Positions 1-5,361 of a DNA stretch of 14,340 bases are shown one piece after another (position 1 is the stretch's first letter; every line of letters starts with the position of its first letter). Source of the DNA: Candidatus Parcubacteria bacterium. Its GTDB lineage: Bacteria > Patescibacteriota > Minisyncoccia > UBA6257 > 2-01-FULL-56-20. The stretch is from contig DAIBYH010000012.1 of the NCBI GenBank assembly GCA_027424065.1, positions 1 to 14,340 of the forward strand, read 5' to 3'. The notes below the pieces were generated by a model, which saw only the letters and a list, made by a program, of their open reading frames with translations, did not search any database and was not told the DNA's origin. Position numbers and translations under genes: made by a program.

Positions 1-130
1 ATTGGGTTTCTTCGCCACGGCCGTCGTGGGAACGGTCGCTTTCATTCGATGGGAGGACAAGGCCCCCGAGCCCATCATCCCGCTCTCCATGCTCTCGATC
101 GACACCGTCAAGATCGTGGTGCCGCTCATG
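1..130 (+). CDS. Possible 3' fragment of a membrane-protein gene at the window edge
   Basis: The frame read from base 2 is open and has strongly GC-rich third positions. It encodes two hydrophobic stretches (about residues 2-14 and 36-46, the second around VKIVVPLMILIG) joined by a polar linker with WEDKAPEP. This looks more like real coding than the opposite strand does here. It runs head-on into a PRPP-synthetase-like gene on the minus strand whose similarity stops at about 120-135, so both cannot be complete. I do not recognise the protein. It could be a remnant at a rearrangement, the far side of an assembly misjoin, or an antisense artefact in GC-rich DNA. The right boundary is a guess: the frame stays open to 511, but beyond about 140 it is the shadow of the minus-strand gene. 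Confidence 0.25.
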
Positions 131-436
131 ATCCTTATCGGCGCGCGCATAAGCGAGGTACGGCAGCAAAGCAGTGATCCTCCGTGCGCCTTCCTTTTTC
201 AGCGTGTGGACCAAGATCCCCAGCGCAACCATACTGTCCGCAGGCGGCGTCACGGTTCCCAGCACGACGCATTCCTTTCCGGCGACATCCGCGCCGAGCG
301 AAACATGCCATTCCCCGTTTCCGTACCGATCCGCACGAAAACGCCCCTCTACCATGCCCGGCGACCGAACAAGTTCGCGCGCCATGCGGCGGAACTCCGG
401 AAATGCAAAAAGGATGGCCGGTGCTGCGCGGTTCAT
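1..436 (-). CDS. PRPP-synthetase-like protein, partial and probably interrupted
   Basis: The first ~100 residues resemble the N-terminal half of ribose-phosphate pyrophosphokinases: the start MNRAAPAILFAFPEF, the segment RFRADRYGNGEWHVSL matching the family's 'F.DGE..V', and LLPYLAYARADKD matching the 'PYLgYARQDr' motif. Prs-type enzymes make PRPP from ribose 5-phosphate and ATP. The ATG at 436-434 overlaps the upstream TGA by 4 nt (ATGA), which fixes the start and implies translational coupling with a PRPP-binding phosphoribosyltransferase. After RADKD the frame stays open to the window edge but becomes His/Asp/Gly-rich and lacks the expected 'GE.is' and 'vDlHs' segments. The other open minus frame does not restore them. 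The gene is therefore truncated, rearranged or misassembled near 120-135. The family call rests on the N-terminal half only. Confidence 0.55.
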   Translation of the reverse strand, partial: MNRAAPAILFAFPEFRRMARELVRSPGMVEGRFRADRYGNGEWHVSLGADVAGKECVVLGTVTPPADSMVALGILVHTLKKEGARRITALLPYLAYARADKDHERHHDLDGVDREHGERDDGLGGLVLPSNESDRSHDGRGEETQ

Positions 437-1077
437 GATATTCGTAGCGCAGCTGCTTCCTTGAGCAAGGCTGCGACCTCGTCATCGGCAACCTGCGGAA
501 ATTCCTCATAATATTCTCCGATCGCGCCGAACGGGTCTTCGGGGATCGCGACCGTAACGATGCGATCGGCGAGATCCGAGAGATCCGCGACGGCATCGCG
601 GGGAGCGACCGGCACCGCCGCGATCACATGGGCAGGATGGCGCCGCCGGATCTCCGCAAGCGCCGCCCTCATGGTAAGACCGGTCGCAATGCCATCGTCC
701 ACGACAATGGCCGTCTTCCCTTCCGGCGAGATCGGCGGACGCGTTCCGCAATATCTTTCGCGGCGCCGGCGAGCTTCGGCGCGCGCCTCCGCGATCGCAT
801 CGCGCATCCAGGCGGGATCCGCAGCTGCGGCCTCTGCGGCATTCACGATTGGATCGCCCTTCTCCGTCACTGCGGCAATGGCGTATTCGGGAAACACCGG
901 ATGTCCGATCTTCCGTGCGATCACCACATCGAGCGGCGCCCGGAGCAACCTCGCAACCTCAACGCCCGGAACCACGCCTCCCCGCGGCAACGCATAAACG
1001 ACCGTCGAGGCGCCGGCATACTCACGGAGCTTCTCCGCGAGCTGCATGCCTGCCGTCCGCCGGTCCTTGAATTTCAT
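433..1077 (-). CDS. Phosphoribosyltransferase (COG1926-like)
   Basis: 214 residues, start MKFKDRRTAG. It has the hallmarks of the predicted phosphoribosyltransferase family with a type-I PRTase fold: an N-terminal 'F.DR..AG..LA..L', the LPRGGV loop near residue 33, the RKIGHP segment, and the PRPP-binding loop VVDDGIATG in the second half, followed by a 'PVA' strand and the typical C-terminal FGAIGEYYEEF with D-rich tail. The base or substrate is unknown for this family. The start codon overlaps the stop of the upstream membrane protein (ATGA, 1074-1077), and its own stop overlaps the next gene's ATG, so three genes form one tightly coupled operon. A longer reading from 1149 only adds sequence antisense to the upstream gene's end and is rejected. 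A neighbouring PRPP-synthetase-like gene suggests that supply and use of PRPP are coupled. Confidence 0.85.
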   Translation of the reverse strand: MKFKDRRTAGMQLAEKLREYAGASTVVYALPRGGVVPGVEVARLLRAPLDVVIARKIGHPVFPEYAIAAVTEKGDPIVNAAEAAAADPAWMRDAIAEARAEARRRRERYCGTRPPISPEGKTAIVVDDGIATGLTMRAALAEIRRRHPAHVIAAVPVAPRDAVADLSDLADRIVTVAIPEDPFGAIGEYYEEFPQVADDEVAALLKEAAALRIS

Positions 1078-1478
1078 GTCCTTGCTTTTCCAAGCGCCAT
1101 AAGCGCCACCGCAAAGATCGCCACGTAGAAAATGAGGCCGTATGTGCAAGTTGAAAGCCCAAGCATGCCGGTTACGGCTGAACGGGACAGCTCTCCGACC
1201 ACGAAACTTCCGGCAAAGACGATGCCGATCAGTGAGATCACGGCATCCACGCGGAGGGCCGACACCAAACGAACGCGGCGAAATCGGGCGAGGAGCGTCG
1301 CAACGAACATCGCAAAGTAGAACGCGAATCCATACCAGCAGGCAGGATAACCGAGAAAGTACGGGCAGGGTTCATTGAATGCGCACGAACCGCTGACCAA
1401 TTTCGTGGCGCTCAGATAACCGGAAAAAATAAGTCCCGCAGCGATAAGGACCAACAACACTGCGAACCATGTCCTCAT
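1074..1478 (-). CDS. Four-TM membrane protein with VKOR-like cysteines
   Basis: 134 residues starting MRTWFAVLL. Hydrophobic segments lie at about residues 4-25, 46-63, 73-95 and 105-128. Between TM1 and TM2 is a Cys-rich loop, GSCAFNEPCPYFLGYPACWYG, whose pattern C-x5-C followed by G-Y-P resembles the vitamin K epoxide reductase (VKOR) loop (two redox cysteines, then 'G.P'). The last helix has a single Cys in LSTCTYG where classical VKOR has CxxC, so the catalytic pair is not intact in canonical form. I read it as a small thiol membrane protein distantly related to VKOR, not a proven enzyme. It heads an operon with the phosphoribosyltransferase through a 4-nt overlap. The upstream extension to 1595 is hydrophilic and Arg-rich and is rejected as a start. 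Confidence 0.7.
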   Translation of the reverse strand: MRTWFAVLLVLIAAGLIFSGYLSATKLVSGSCAFNEPCPYFLGYPACWYGFAFYFAMFVATLLARFRRVRLVSALRVDAVISLIGIVFAGSFVVGELSRSAVTGMLGLSTCTYGLIFYVAIFAVALMALGKART

Positions 1479-1484
1479 GCTTTT

Positions 1485-1493
1485 ATTTTCCCA
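1485..1493 (-). promoter_or_regulatory. Possible -10 element before the 1478 start
   Basis: Read on the minus strand, TG-G-GAAAAT ends 6 nt before the ATG at 1478. It has the same spacing as the clearer leaderless promoters in this window, but GAAAAT matches TATAAT at only four of six positions. Weak. Confidence 0.3.
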
Positions 1494-1606
1494 TAATTCC
1501 GAAAACTGCGCGCCGACACCCTGTGCAAGACGCCGCGGCCGAGCGGCAGAGAGATGAAGCTCGCGAAAATGCCGATATTTCGGACTTTCCGGCATGCCGC
1601 AGCAAA

Positions 1607-1624
1607 GACGACAAATCGGTCGTC
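1607..1624. promoter_or_regulatory. Inverted repeat overlapping the -35 region of the TrmB-like gene
   Basis: GACGACAAATCGGTCGTC has perfect 6-bp half-sites separated by 6 bp. It ends 7 bp before the -10 hexamer (1632-1637) and covers the place where a -35 box would sit. This is a natural position for an operator, possibly for autoregulation by the regulator encoded directly downstream. Two further palindromes lie just upstream: CGGCATGCCG (1590-1599) and CCGATATTTCGG (about 1572-1583). Confidence 0.4.
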
Positions 1625-1628
1625 ATTT

Positions 1629-1637
1629 TGTTAAAAT
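1629..1637 (+). promoter_or_regulatory. Extended -10 of the TrmB-like gene, leaderless
   Basis: TG-T-TAAAAT is an extended -10. The hexamer at 1632-1637 is followed by six bases (AACATT) and then the ATG at 1644. Initiation at the usual distance falls on the A of the ATG. There is no Shine-Dalgarno sequence. Confidence 0.6.
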
Positions 1638-1643
1638 AACATT

Positions 1644-2381
1644 ATGCATCTCAATCAGGTCATTCGGCAGCTCGGTTATAGCCAGCACGAAGCCGACGTC
1701 TACCTCGCATCGCTCCAGCTTGGCGGCAGTACGGCGACCGAGATCGCGGAAAAGGCGAAACTGCCGCGGACCACGGTCACAGTCGTCATCGAATCCCTCC
1801 ATAAAAAGGGGCTCATGAACGCATACCTCAATGGCCGCAGAAAGGTCTGGGCCGCCGAAAATCCGGAACGTCTCATGATCGCGCTCCATGAACACGAAGC
1901 AGCCCTGAAGCTCGTGATGCCCGAACTGCAGTCTCTCCGCCACGAAACCGGCGTCAAACCGTCGGTCCGAACCTATAGCGGCGAGGACGAGATCAAGCAG
2001 ATCATGGGCGATATCATTGAAACGAAGCACCGCATCTCGGCGATCGTGAACTGGGACGAGTGGACCGATTTTCTCGGGAAGGAATGGGTCGCCGACTTCA
2101 TCGAGACCCGCTACCGGCACTTCCTCCAGATCCGCCTCCTGACGCCGAAGACCGAACGTTCCCTTGCCTTGAAGCAGCGCGACGCGCGCGAACTGCGGAC
2201 CACGCAATTCCTTCCGACGGACGTGAAGATCCACAACTCCAATTTCATCTACGGCAACAAGGTCGCGATCATCTCCCTCAATAAAAAACGTCCGGTTGGC
2301 ATTCTTGTTGAGGACGCCGATATCGCCCACACCATGGAAACGCTCTTCGCAAGCCTCTGGCGCGAGAGCGCAGGCGGATGA
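1644..2381 (+). CDS. TrmB-type transcriptional regulator
   Basis: 245 residues. The N-terminal ~75 residues form a winged helix-turn-helix of the TrmB/MarR type: LGYSQHEADVYLASL, then STATEIAEKAKLPRTTVTVVIESLHKKGL, then a wing with NGRRKVWAAENPERL. A helical linker (about 75-105) leads to a C-terminal domain ending in TTQFLPTDVKIHNSNFIYGNKVAIISL and an IAHTMETLFASLW helix, the arrangement of TrmB-like sensor domains. TrmB relatives are best known as sugar-responsive archaeal repressors, but they are also common in candidate-phyla bacteria with unknown ligands. The start is set by the -10 box 6 nt upstream. The palindrome at 1607-1624 is a candidate operator. The gene ends 16 bp from the convergent gene ending at 2398. 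The ligand is unknown. Confidence 0.85.
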   Translation: MHLNQVIRQLGYSQHEADVYLASLQLGGSTATEIAEKAKLPRTTVTVVIESLHKKGLMNAYLNGRRKVWAAENPERLMIALHEHEAALKLVMPELQSLRHETGVKPSVRTYSGEDEIKQIMGDIIETKHRISAIVNWDEWTDFLGKEWVADFIETRYRHFLQIRLLTPKTERSLALKQRDARELRTTQFLPTDVKIHNSNFIYGNKVAIISLNKKRPVGILVEDADIAHTMETLFASLWRESAGG

Positions 2382-2397
2382 CAGCAAGAATAAGGAC

Positions 2398-2904
2398 CTA
2401 TTTCCGGCTGTCGTACGCCCAGTGAAGCAGCGCCTGCCGCTGCTTGCGGCGGCACTGCAGATCTCCGGGCCGGCAGTTCTTCCTGATCTGCGCCGCATGC
2501 CGCGCGATCGCCCGCCAACGCCGGATCTGCAGATCATCGTATCCCGGGATCCGCCGCCCAAGATAATAGCGACAATACCATTGAAACCAACCCCGGGGAT
2601 CTTTCGGATGGATCCATCCCTTCCTGCGCCAGACGGCGAGCGGCTGCGATGCGTTCACGCCGAAATAATTGAGCTTCGGATCATGCCGCTCATGACAGAG
2701 CTTCGCCCGGCGGAACCAATCCGCCGGAAATTCCTTCTTGCAGTCGGTCATATATCTTCCACCGAACACGCCGAGCGCGAGCATCTGCTTCGGGGTCAGC
2801 TGCGGCCGGAACCGCGGATCAAAGTTCCTCCCGGCAGGCTCCGAAAGCGCGTAGCGGTAGTTCCGCTGCATAAGGTCGTTCACGATGATGCGGCGCTTGG
2901 TCAT
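2398..2904 (-). CDS. Conserved Trp/Arg-rich protein of unknown function
   Basis: 168 residues, basic and unusually aromatic. Distinctive blocks are MTKRRIIVNDLMQRNYRY, LTPKQMLALGVFGGRYMTDC (about residues 37-55), EFPADWFRRAKL, LNYFGVNASQPLAVWRRKGW, DPRGWFQWYCRYYLGRR, and a C-terminal NCRPGDLQCRRKQRQALLHW segment ending AYDSRK. I recognise this as a conserved hypothetical type that recurs in candidate-phyla genomes, from memory only. Dense invariant-looking W, Y, C and R residues suggest an enzyme or nucleic-acid-binding fold, but I know no assigned function. No membrane segments or signal peptide. It starts 6 nt after the stop of the YdjM-like gene and is probably co-transcribed with it. A TATAGA box (2915-2910) ends 5 nt before the ATG and might give an extra start. 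Confidence 0.8.
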   Translation of the reverse strand: MTKRRIIVNDLMQRNYRYALSEPAGRNFDPRFRPQLTPKQMLALGVFGGRYMTDCKKEFPADWFRRAKLCHERHDPKLNYFGVNASQPLAVWRRKGWIHPKDPRGWFQWYCRYYLGRRIPGYDDLQIRRWRAIARHAAQIRKNCRPGDLQCRRKQRQALLHWAYDSRK

Positions 2905-2910
2905 GCGGGT

Positions 2911-3465
2911 CTATATTCGGAATCCCGCGGCGAACAGCAGAATAAGCGCGGCAGCAAGGACCCCGAGCTCGATCAGAAATTCACGGCTCAGCTTCAGATA
3001 ATCGGAAAGCCAGTGCGGATCACCGAATTCCGCCGCGGCGGCGCGCTGCGCATCCGGCGTCCATGAGACCAAAAACCGCCGGGAAGCATGCCCATTGGGA
3101 TCCGAAAAGAATTTGTAATACTTTTTTGAAAAAGGATACGCCCACCGAACCCCCCATCCCATACCGACGGAATCATGGAGAAAATGGGCGATCGCAGATA
3201 ATGCAAAGAGGAGAGCCAGGCCGCCATTCATGAACGCCAGAAAGATCGTTCCTGCAGAAATAAAAACAAGCGGATTATGAAGGAGGTCGCGATGCTCGTG
3301 GCTGAACCGTCCCGTCCCCTGTCGCGCGAGGTGCAGCAGAAAATCCAGATCAGGCAACAGAGAAAAAAGAATTCCCGCGGCAACGGCGGCGGCGGAAAGC
3401 GGCAAGAGCCCCGTTCGTGAAACGAATATTGCAAGAAGAATTCCCATACCCACATCAAGCGGCAT
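2911..3465 (-). CDS. YdjM/DUF457-like membrane-bound metal-dependent hydrolase
   Basis: 184 residues from MPLDVGMGILLAIF. It has about four hydrophobic segments and polar metal-ligand-like motifs in the order expected for the LexA-binding inner-membrane hydrolase (YdjM/DUF457) family: LLPDLDFLLH near residues 33-42, HEHRDLLHNPL near 54-64, and AIAHFLHDSVG near 88-98. The spread of D, H and HxxxH residues suggests a metal-binding site facing the membrane. The substrate is unknown. A YAYPF-like segment (WAYPFSKKYYKF) and a charged region precede the final TM helix. A TATAAT box 6 nt upstream fixes the start and argues against the longer reading to 3642, which crosses a terminator hairpin. The downstream unknown gene follows after 6 nt. 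Confidence 0.75.
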   Translation of the reverse strand: MPLDVGMGILLAIFVSRTGLLPLSAAAVAAGILFSLLPDLDFLLHLARQGTGRFSHEHRDLLHNPLVFISAGTIFLAFMNGGLALLFALSAIAHFLHDSVGMGWGVRWAYPFSKKYYKFFSDPNGHASRRFLVSWTPDAQRAAAAEFGDPHWLSDYLKLSREFLIELGVLAAALILLFAAGFRI

Positions 3466-3471
3466 GCATCC

Positions 3472-3477
3472 ATTATA
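3472..3477 (-). promoter_or_regulatory. Consensus -10 (TATAAT), leaderless
   Basis: Perfect TATAAT on the minus strand, followed by six bases and the ATG at 3465. The predicted transcription start is the start codon itself. No good -35 is visible at 16-18 bp. An ATG four bases earlier (3469) is out of frame. Confidence 0.65.
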
Positions 3478-3505
3478 CCTTTCTGCAGCGCTTTCCGCGC
3501 ATAGC

Positions 3506-3532
3506 AAAAGGCCCCCGGAACGAGGGCCTTTT
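3506..3532 (-). terminator. Intrinsic terminator of the 3555-3935 gene
   Basis: AAAAGGCCC pairs with GGGCCTTTT across a 9-nt loop. It lies 22 bp after the stop of the small membrane-protein gene and upstream of the next promoter. The T tract is short (four), so it may be modest; it is nearly symmetrical and could act on both strands. Confidence 0.65.
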
Positions 3533-3554
3533 ACCGACATGCATAAACCAATCC

Positions 3555-3935
3555 CTACCACCCGAAACCCGCCCAGACCAGGAACAGACCGATAATGGTC
3601 ACGAGCATACCCCAGATCACGATCATATCCGGCTTGGCGCACTTACGATAAAGGGTCGCCATGGATCTCGGAAAGAGAATAATAAGGAGCCCCTTAAGGA
3701 GCGCCACCCAGCCGATGAGCGTGATGACGATCTGCCATCCATACCACGCCGCCTGCGTCGTCACCATGAGGGCTCCGATGATGAGGGCGACAATGCCCAT
3801 CAAGAACAGGGTCCCGGGATTCTGCACGGCGTTCTCAATCGCCTCGGACACGAATTTTCTCCTCGTCAGCATACCGATGCCGACAATGAAAAGAATGAGA
3901 CCGAGCGCCTGAGCAAGGATCATGGTACTGTCCAT
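3555..3935 (-). CDS. Small four-TM membrane protein of unknown function
   Basis: 126 residues, almost wholly hydrophobic. Segments lie at about 5-22 (ILAQALGLILFIVGIGML), 42-60 (TLFLMGIVALIIGALMV), 66-90 (WYGWQIVITLIGWVALLKGLLIILF) and 103-124. A short polar stretch, TRRKFVSEAIENAVQNPG, lies between TM1 and TM2. I do not recognise a specific family. Several candidate-phyla genomes carry similar short membrane proteins annotated only as hypothetical. No Shine-Dalgarno is visible. Candidate -10 boxes upstream are TATCTT (9 nt before the ATG) and TATACT (3979-3974), the latter giving a ~30-nt leader. If transcription starts further upstream, the structured element at 3993-4111 would be its 5' leader, making the gene a candidate target of cis-regulation. 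Confidence 0.7.
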   Translation of the reverse strand: MDSTMILAQALGLILFIVGIGMLTRRKFVSEAIENAVQNPGTLFLMGIVALIIGALMVTTQAAWYGWQIVITLIGWVALLKGLLIILFPRSMATLYRKCAKPDMIVIWGMLVTIIGLFLVWAGFGW

Positions 3936-3992
3936 AAAATAGAAAAGATATTTTTGATTCGGCCTTTATAGTAAGTATAGCAGGTTGAAGGC

Positions 3993-4111
3993 GGCAAGGA
4001 TGGCGCATAAGAACGCGCCGAATCGGTTCGCTCGTCGAAAATGCAAACGCGGCGCTTTTACATTTTCTCCTCGCTGCCGATTCCCGAACCTTAAAGGGTT
4101 CTCATCCTGCC
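3993..4111 (-). ncRNA. Candidate structured RNA: closed four-way junction
   Basis: Between the membrane-protein gene and the tRNA-Ser terminator lie nested complementary segments that leave almost no junction bases unpaired. P1 is 3993-4001 with 4104-4111 (GGCAGGAT with ATCCTTGCC, one bulge). Inside it are hairpin A, 4002-4006 with 4015-4019 (GGCGC/GCGCC); arm B, 4020-4026 with 4077-4083 (GAATCGG/CCGATTC), continued by 4037-4047 with 4057-4067; and hairpin C, 4086-4090 with 4097-4101 (GAACC/GGTTC). In arm B, position pairs 44/60, 48/56, 36/68, 35/69, 33/71, 32/72 and 29/75 (add 4000) are G.U or G.A on the minus strand but C.A or pyrimidine mismatches on the plus strand, so minus is preferred. 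It matches no riboswitch class, SRP, 6S, RNase P or tmRNA signature that I know. It could be an sRNA or the leader of the 3935 gene. Confidence 0.45.
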
Positions 4112-4122
4112 ATCACCATAGA

Positions 4123-4159
4123 ACAATCAAAAGGACCCGCAAGGGGTCCTTTTGATTGT
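4123..4159 (-). terminator. Terminator after tRNA-Ser (nearly symmetrical)
   Basis: ACAATCAAAAGGACCC (4123-4138) is perfectly complementary to 4144-4159 around a 5-nt loop, giving a 16-bp stem with a GC core and TTTT on the outer arm. It begins 3 bp past the tRNA-Ser 3' end. Its symmetry means it could also stop plus-strand transcripts. Confidence 0.75.
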
Positions 4160-4162
4160 CTG

Positions 4163-4249
4163 CGGAGGCGGCAGGATTCGAACCTGCGGACCCCTTCCGA
4201 GGTCGACTTCTTAGCAGGAAGCCGCTTTCGACCGCTCAGCCACGCCTCC
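4163..4249 (-). tRNA. tRNA-Ser (anticodon GCU)
   Basis: Acceptor GGAGGCG (4249-4243) pairs with CGCCTCC (4170-4164), with discriminator G73 as usual for serine tRNAs. The anticodon loop CTGCTAA gives GCU, for AGC/AGU codons. There is a long variable arm (class II), and the T arm GCAGG-TTCGAAT-CCTGC is canonical. The genome continues G73-CAG, so CCA is not encoded and must be added by the CCA-adding enzyme. Confidence 0.93.
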
Positions 4250-4263
4250 ACGAAAGCTTTCAT

Positions 4264-4292
4264 AGTTTACGCCAGGAGTCGGCTTTTTTCAA
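4264..4292 (-). promoter_or_regulatory. Sigma70-type promoter of tRNA-Ser
   Basis: On the minus strand, TTGAAA (4292-4287), a 17-bp spacer and TAAACT (4269-4264). Initiation near 4257 would leave a leader of about 8 nt before the tRNA. Confidence 0.7.
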
Positions 4293-4380
4293 TCGCCCTC
4301 AACGACAAAGATCGCTCTGTCGGAACAAAGCTCGGGATGGCGTAATTTCGCGTTCAAGATTCTCAATAATCTCCGACACG

Positions 4381-4398
4381 GCCCCGCCGTGGCGGGGC
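4381..4398. repeat. CCCCGCC/GGCGGGG palindrome
   Basis: GCCCCGCC-gt-GGCGGGGC is a perfect 8-bp inverted repeat between two tRNA genes, without a T tract. Near-identical cores occur in the terminator at 7145-7174 and in the gyrB leader at 10478-10497, so it may be a dispersed palindromic element of this genome. Confidence 0.5.
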
Positions 4399-4413
4399 AT
4401 AAGAAGCCGTAAC

Positions 4414-4441
4414 ATAAAATTGCGCGATGGCACAATTTTAT
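4414..4441 (-). terminator. AT-rich hairpin downstream of tRNA-Leu
   Basis: ATAAAATTG pairs with CAATTTTAT across a 10-nt loop, 17 bp past the tRNA-Leu 3' end. The stem is AT-rich and no T run follows, so termination is only a possibility; it could equally be a processing or protein site. Confidence 0.3.
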
Positions 4442-4457
4442 TAACGGACTTCTAATG

Positions 4458-4539
4458 TGCCCGGGGTGGGATTCGGACCCACATGGGTTTCCCCGCACCA
4501 TTTTAAGTGGTGTACGTGTACCAGTTTCGTCACCCGGGC
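4458..4539 (-). tRNA. tRNA-Leu (anticodon UAA)
   Basis: Acceptor GCCCGGG (4539-4533) pairs with CCCGGGC (4465-4459), discriminator A73. The anticodon stem is CACCA/TGGTG with loop CTTAAAA, giving UAA for UUA (and UUG by wobble). A long variable arm (GGG-GAAA-CCC) fits class II. The T arm is GTGGG-TCCGAAT-CCCAC: position 55 is C, not the usual U. There is no intron although tRNA-Leu(UAA) is a classic group I intron host, and an endonuclease gene lies just upstream. CCA is not encoded. Confidence 0.92.
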
Positions 4540-4547
4540 TCTAAAAA

Positions 4548-4576
4548 ACATTACAATAAAAATCAACCTGCGTAAA
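4548..4576 (-). promoter_or_regulatory. Possible tRNA-Leu promoter
   Basis: On the minus strand, TTTACG (4576-4571), a 17-bp spacer and TAATGT (4553-4548), ending 8 nt before the tRNA 5' end. The alternative is read-through from the endonuclease gene. Confidence 0.4.
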
Positions 4577-4584
4577 TGAACGAA

Positions 4585-5280
4585 CTAGCGAGAAATATTA
4601 TGTTTTTGATAAATAGGGATCCTGGAAAGAAAATCTGCTTTGCGACGTAAACCGATAGGAAAACCCTTATAATACATATAATGCAGCAACGCGTCCGAAT
4701 CTTTCATGCTGTATCCAAGCTTAAGAGAAATACCACCATTATACACGCCTATCCTTCGCATCGAGAGGCCTATTTCTCTGTTCAGTGCCGCCATCAGATC
4801 TTCCAGAAATTTTCTGCTCCCCGACGTAAAATTCGTTCTCAGCTCTCTGGTTGAACGGCCATCCTTGGTGCGAATATAGTCAATAAAGAAAACGCTCCCG
4901 TCGCCATCAAAATATCCCCGAATGAAATCTCGGAGGTATTTCTTGGGCACGTCGGGGAATCGAATGACGTGACTCTTGTGCCGCACCCCTCCATACCTCA
5001 TGAGGCCTTCATATAATCTTTTTGAATGAAAAACTATACTGAACGAACGATCCGGTTCCAATCTTTTTGTAATAGGACAATTTGATCTCATACCATCACG
5101 AATTGCCCGCAAAATTTGCTCGTCGTTCGATATTATCACTATACGATATGACTTCTCTTTACGCATATATCCATCTGCAAACCAAAAGCCGAGCACATAT
5201 GCCATAACCGGCGACCATTTTTCAAAAAACGATTCATTGAGACGATACTTTCTGCGGTGATTCTCAAACATAACATCCAT
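4585..5280 (-). CDS. Free-standing LAGLIDADG homing endonuclease
   Basis: 231 residues with two LAGLIDADG motifs: YVLGFWFADG at about 28-37 (catalytic-type Asp36) and DFIRGYFDGDG at about 118-128 (Asp127). Two motifs in one chain of this length fit a monomeric, pseudosymmetric endonuclease that cuts a long asymmetric DNA site. The sequence between and after the motifs has the expected alternating strands and basic residues (FTSGSRKFLEDL, YKGFPIGLRRKADFL). Both acidic residues are present, so it looks intact. The DNA is visibly richer in A/T than its neighbours and uses ATA/AGA codons freely, suggesting transfer. It sits between intact tRNA-Leu and tRNA-Cys genes with no intron or intein around it. 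The start could be Met1 (5280) or Met4 (5271). No Shine-Dalgarno. It could instead be a WhiA/DOD-type regulator, but both acidic motifs favour a nuclease. Confidence 0.88.
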   Translation of the reverse strand: MDVMFENHRRKYRLNESFFEKWSPVMAYVLGFWFADGYMRKEKSYRIVIISNDEQILRAIRDGMRSNCPITKRLEPDRSFSIVFHSKRLYEGLMRYGGVRHKSHVIRFPDVPKKYLRDFIRGYFDGDGSVFFIDYIRTKDGRSTRELRTNFTSGSRKFLEDLMAALNREIGLSMRRIGVYNGGISLKLGYSMKDSDALLHYMYYKGFPIGLRRKADFLSRIPIYQKHNISR

Positions 5281-5344
5281 TATGGTAGCGCGCGAAGATT
5301 AAATCCGGATTAAAAAACTACTGGATTTCTTCGGTTAATTTCAG

Positions 5345-5350
5345 TAAGAT
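5345..5350 (+). promoter_or_regulatory. Possible -10 of tRNA-Cys
   Basis: TAAGAT, 11 bp before the tRNA 5' end, with a poor -35 (TGGATT) 17 bp upstream. The AT-rich spacer also holds the palindrome AATCCGGATT near 5302-5311. Confidence 0.4.
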
Positions 5351-5361
5351 GACTTCGTGTC

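Noticed and set aside
1623..2561. 312-codon minus-strand frame opposite the TrmB-like gene
   Set aside because: It is antisense to a well-formed winged-helix protein and extends across two unrelated genes.
4091..4111. T-arm-like sequence (AGGGTTCTCATCCT) suggesting another tRNA or tmRNA end
   Set aside because: The stem is only 3-4 bp, and no acceptor or anticodon arm can be built; the bases pair better inside the four-way junction.
3976..4159. The structured element read as a plus-strand sRNA ending at the 4123-4159 terminator
   Set aside because: Topologically possible, but the internal-loop pairs become C.A and pyrimidine mismatches on that strand, and the terminator is well explained by tRNA-Ser.
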